A DNA stretch of 64,000 bases, from contig NZ_VNFK01000001.1 of NCBI RefSeq assembly GCF_007786235.1, positions 1 through 64,000 of the forward strand. Direction: 5' to 3'. Each line of letters begins with the position of its first letter. The first letter of the stretch is position 1. The translations under genes were made by a program, and so were the position numbers. Under the pieces are notes generated by a model that made no database searches, was not told where the DNA came from, and saw only the letters and a program-made list of their open reading frames with translations. This document shows positions 61,741 to 64,000 of this stretch, piece by piece. The stretch comes from Paenarthrobacter nitroguajacolicus (GTDB lineage Bacteria > Actinomycetota > Actinomycetes > Actinomycetales > Micrococcaceae).

Positions 61741-63219
61741 CTAGTAGCGGTAGTGCTCCGGCTTGTAGGGGCCTGCCACATCCAGGTCCAGATAGTCGGC
61801 CTGGTCCTTGCTCAGTTCCGTCAGCTCGACGCCGAGGGCGTCCAGGTGCAGGCGAGCCACTTTCTCGTCCAATATCTTGGGAAGAACGTAGACCTGTTTC
61901 TGGTACTCGCGCTCACCTGCCGGCTGGTCCTTCTTGGTCCAGAGCTCGATCTGAGCGATGGTCTGGTTGGCGAACGAGTTGCTCATCACAAACGACGGGT
62001 GTCCCGTGGCATTGCCAAGGTTCAGCAAACGGCCTTCGGACAGCACGATGATGGACCGCTCGGAATCCGTGCCGGCGTCAAAGACCCATTCGTGGACCTG
62101 CGGCTTGATTTCCACCTTCTGGACGCCGGGGATCTTCGCGAGCCCTGCGATGTCGATCTCGTTGTCGAAGTGCCCGATGTTGCCCACAATCGCCTTGTTT
62201 TTCATCCCGAGCATGTGCTCGGCCATGATGACGTCCTTATTGCCCGTGGTGGTGATGAAGATGTCACCTTGCGCCAGCACTGATTCGAGCTTCGCCACCT
62301 GGTAACCGTCCATCGCGGCCTGCAGGGCACAGATGGGGTCGATCTCGGTGACGATCACTCGGGAGCCCTGGCCCCGCAACGCCTCTGCGGCGCCCTTGCC
62401 AACGTCGCCATAACCACAGACGACGGCGACCTTGCCGCCCATGAGGACGTCGGTGGCCCTGTTGATGCCGTCCGGCAGGGAATGGCGGATGCCGTACTTG
62501 TTGTCGAACTTGCTCTTGGTAACGGAGTCGTTGACATTGATGGCCGGGAACAGCAGCTTGCCTTGCTCAGCGAGCTGGTACAGGCGGTGGACACCCGTGG
62601 TGGTTTCCTCCGTGACGCCCTCAATGCGGGCAGCCAGTCGCGTCCACTTCTGCGGATCTGCGGCGAGGGTCCTGCGGAGGAGGTCCAGGATAAGGACGTA
62701 CTCCTCGGGATCTTCCTCAGTGGCGGCCGGAACGGCACCAGCGGCTTCGAACTCGACGCCCTTGTGCAGCAGCAGCGTGGCGTCTCCGCCGTCGTCGAGA
62801 ATCATGTTGGGACCCAACTCCGGGTTGGCGTCGGCGCCGGGCCAGGTGAGGATCTGCTCCGCAGTCCACCAATATTCCTCCAGGGTTTCGCCCTTCCAGG
62901 CGAAGACCGGCACACCCTGCGGGTCTTCCGGCGTGCCCTTCCCGACGACGACGGCGGCAGCGGCTTCGTCCTGGGTGGAGAAGATGTTGCAGGATGCCCA
63001 GCGAACCTCCGCGCCCAGCGCGGTGAGGGTTTCGATGAGGACGGCTGTTTGCACGGTCATGTGGAGCGAACCGGCGATCCGCGCGCCCTTCAACGGCTGC
63101 GAGGCGCCGAACTCTGCCCGGAGCGACATGAGGCCCGGCATTTCGTGTTCGGCGAGACGGATCTGGTGGCGGCCTGCCTCCGCAAGGGTGATGTCGGCCA
63201 CTTTGAAGTCAAAAGTCAT
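61741..63219 (-). CDS. ahcY: Adenosylhomocysteinase
   Basis: AhcY hydrolyses S-adenosylhomocysteine to adenosine and homocysteine, in the methyl cycle. The 492-residue NAD-dependent protein has the cofactor motif [19 protein letters not shown], the [12 protein letters not shown] substrate region and the C-terminal KPEHYRY typical of the family, including the roughly 40-residue insertion common in actinobacterial enzymes. CTAAGG precedes the ATG. The Trm112 gene is 44 bp upstream on the same strand. Confidence 0.96.
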   Translation of the reverse strand: MTFDFKVADITLAEAGRHQIRLAEHEMPGLMSLRAEFGASQPLKGARIAGSLHMTVQTAVLIETLTALGAEVRWASCNIFSTQDEAAAAVVVGKGTPEDPQGVPVFAWKGETLEEYWWTAEQILTWPGADANPELGPNMILDDGGDATLLLHKGVEFEAAGAVPAATEEDPEEYVLILDLLRRTLAADPQKWTRLAARIEGVTEETTTGVHRLYQLAEQGKLLFPAINVNDSVTKSKFDNKYGIRHSLPDGINRATDVLMGGKVAVVCGYGDVGKGAAEALRGQGSRVIVTEIDPICALQAAMDGYQVAKLESVLAQGDIFITTTGNKDVIMAEHMLGMKNKAIVGNIGHFDNEIDIAGLAKIPGVQKVEIKPQVHEWVFDAGTDSERSIIVLSEGRLLNLGNATGHPSFVMSNSFANQTIAQIELWTKKDQPAGEREYQKQVYVLPKILDEKVARLHLDALGVELTELSKDQADYLDLDVAGPYKPEHYRY

Positions 63220-63263
63220 GGAAATCCTTAGGAGTACCGTGCGAGTTTGGGAAACAGAAGTGT

Positions 63264-63482
63264 TTAGGCCTTGGAATCGTGCTGGCCGGAGGTGGCGGCA
63301 TTGGCCGCCGCCAGCAGTTCCGGAGGCAGGAGCAGCGGAATGCCGTCCTCGATCGTGTAGCGGAGCTTTTCACCGTCCGCAGTGGCAGCGGTGGAGACCA
63401 GCTCCTCGCCCTCCTGGACCAGCGGTGAACCCGTCACGGGGCAGCGCAGGATGGACAACAGTTCAGGACTGACCTTTGGCAT
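63264..63482 (-). CDS. Trm112 family protein (UPF0434/YcaR-like)
   Basis: A 72-residue zinc-ribbon-like protein. The conserved core [14 protein letters not shown] and [10 protein letters not shown] match bacterial Trm112-like proteins, which are thought to be small methyltransferase activators or stability factors. Only one cysteine remains, so classical four-Cys zinc binding is not expected. AGGGAG precedes the ATG. It is probably cotranscribed with ahcY. Confidence 0.88.
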   Translation of the reverse strand: MPKVSPELLSILRCPVTGSPLVQEGEELVSTAATADGEKLRYTIEDGIPLLLPPELLAAANAATSGQHDSKA

Positions 63483-63625
63483 GAATGATGCTCCCTGGGT
63501 GGCGCCGGCGTGGCGCCGCTGGCGGATTTATCTGCAGATTCCAGCCTACCGCGCACCATCATCCCGTTTGGATCACCGCGACGATTTGCGTCCCGCTGCC
63601 GAACGCAGCCTCCCGGACGGGCTGG

Positions 63626-64000
63626 CTACGACGGTTCGCGGAGGATTCGCAAGTGGCCGCGGCGGGTTCCCTCGACGCCGGCGGGCGGCTCCATCTGAGC
63701 ATGGCTGTGCCGGGCAGGTGTCTCCGGCGCAGCGGAGGCTGCCTCACGGACGGCATTGGCAAGTGCCAGCAGGTCATCCGGCCCGGGCTCGGGCGGAGTA
63801 GTGGGCATCGCCAGGCGAAGGACTTCCCAGCCCCGCGGAACCGTCAGGCTTTCCGCATGTTGCGAACAAAGGTCGTAGGCATGGGGTTCCGCATACGTGG
63901 CGAGCGGACCGAGGACTGCGGTTGACTCTGCGTACACGTACGTCAAAGTGGCCACCGCAGACTGGCGGCAGGCTGACCTTGAACACTGACGAATAGCACC
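63626..64000 (-). CDS. DUF3499 family protein, N-terminus outside window
   Basis: The frame is open to the right edge, so 124 residues are seen and the first residue or residues are missing. The visible start GAIRQCSRSACRQSAVATLT and LGPLATYAEPHAYDLCSQH match the actinobacterial DUF3499 family. The cysteine pairs could bind zinc. The tail is Pro/Ala/Arg-rich. The function is unknown. It lies 143 bp upstream of the Trm112 gene. Confidence 0.85.
   Translation of the reverse strand, partial: GAIRQCSRSACRQSAVATLTYVYAESTAVLGPLATYAEPHAYDLCSQHAESLTVPRGWEVLRLAMPTTPPEPGPDDLLALANAVREAASAAPETPARHSHAQMEPPAGVEGTRRGHLRILREPS

Noticed and set aside
1-64000. Insertion sequences, prophage or integrated element
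   Set aside because: No transposase, integrase, phage structural gene or target-site duplication was seen; the repeats found are not bordered by such genes.

Overview
The window looks like chromosomal DNA of a high-GC actinobacterium of the family Micrococcaceae, most like Arthrobacter sensu lato (including Paenarthrobacter). The reasons are the high GC content, frequent GTG and TTG starts, a DUF222/HNH gene, the actinobacterial order tatD-rpf-rsmA-ispE-ABC-F, DUF3499, DUF2505 and SCO4848-family genes, and the prs-glmU-tRNA-Gln block. No insertion sequence, phage, plasmid or CRISPR locus was seen.

Layout. 1-3146: the end-truncated DUF222/HNH gene, deoC, a small membrane protein and a secreted beta-helix protein. 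3170-10461: a five-gene minus-strand surface-polysaccharide operon, in transcription order a GT2 (polyprenyl-phosphate sugar transferase type), a GT4, a 1024-residue flippase/GT-C fusion, a second GT4 and a PIG-L deacetylase. 10692-20906: housekeeping genes (mfd, an SDR protein, DUF2505, SCO4848, nhaA, sufS-sufU). 20986-29322: three tandem paralogous LAL/STAND ATPase regulators, the last-transcribed of which has lost its DNA-binding domain. 29465-41610: pth, rplY, prs, glmU, tRNA-Gln, a TetR regulator, a VOC protein boxed by two inverted tandem-repeat arrays, an ABC-F protein, ispE, rsmA, rpf and tatD. 41784-46824: a MoxR/DUF58/transglutaminase operon. 46930-53246: gabD, rsmI, a protein O-mannosyltransferase and fadD. 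53403-56131: an SDP-like antimicrobial peptide operon (small membrane protein, sdpC-like, sdpA-like, sdpB-like). 56186-64000: a Lit/DUF1461 protein, SpoIIM, RDD, a pentapeptide protein, an L,D-transpeptidase, ahcY, Trm112 and a truncated DUF3499 gene.

Main points of interest. (1) A complete SdpC/SdpA/SdpB-type toxin biosynthesis operon in a non-sporulating-type actinobacterium. Its toxin precursor has no cysteine, it has an unrecognised first gene that could be the immunity protein, and a helically phased array of CACCTA boxes lies just upstream. (2) Two 32-bp-period tandem arrays sharing one core sequence in opposite orientation flank a single VOC gene; its stop codon lies inside the first repeat of one array. 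(3) The 5' regions of the polysaccharide operon and of the HTH-less LAL gene share three ordered sequence blocks over about 80 bp, suggesting co-regulation. (4) A perfect 68-bp palindrome precedes nhaA.

All calls come from reading the sequence and from recalled family knowledge. No database search was run.
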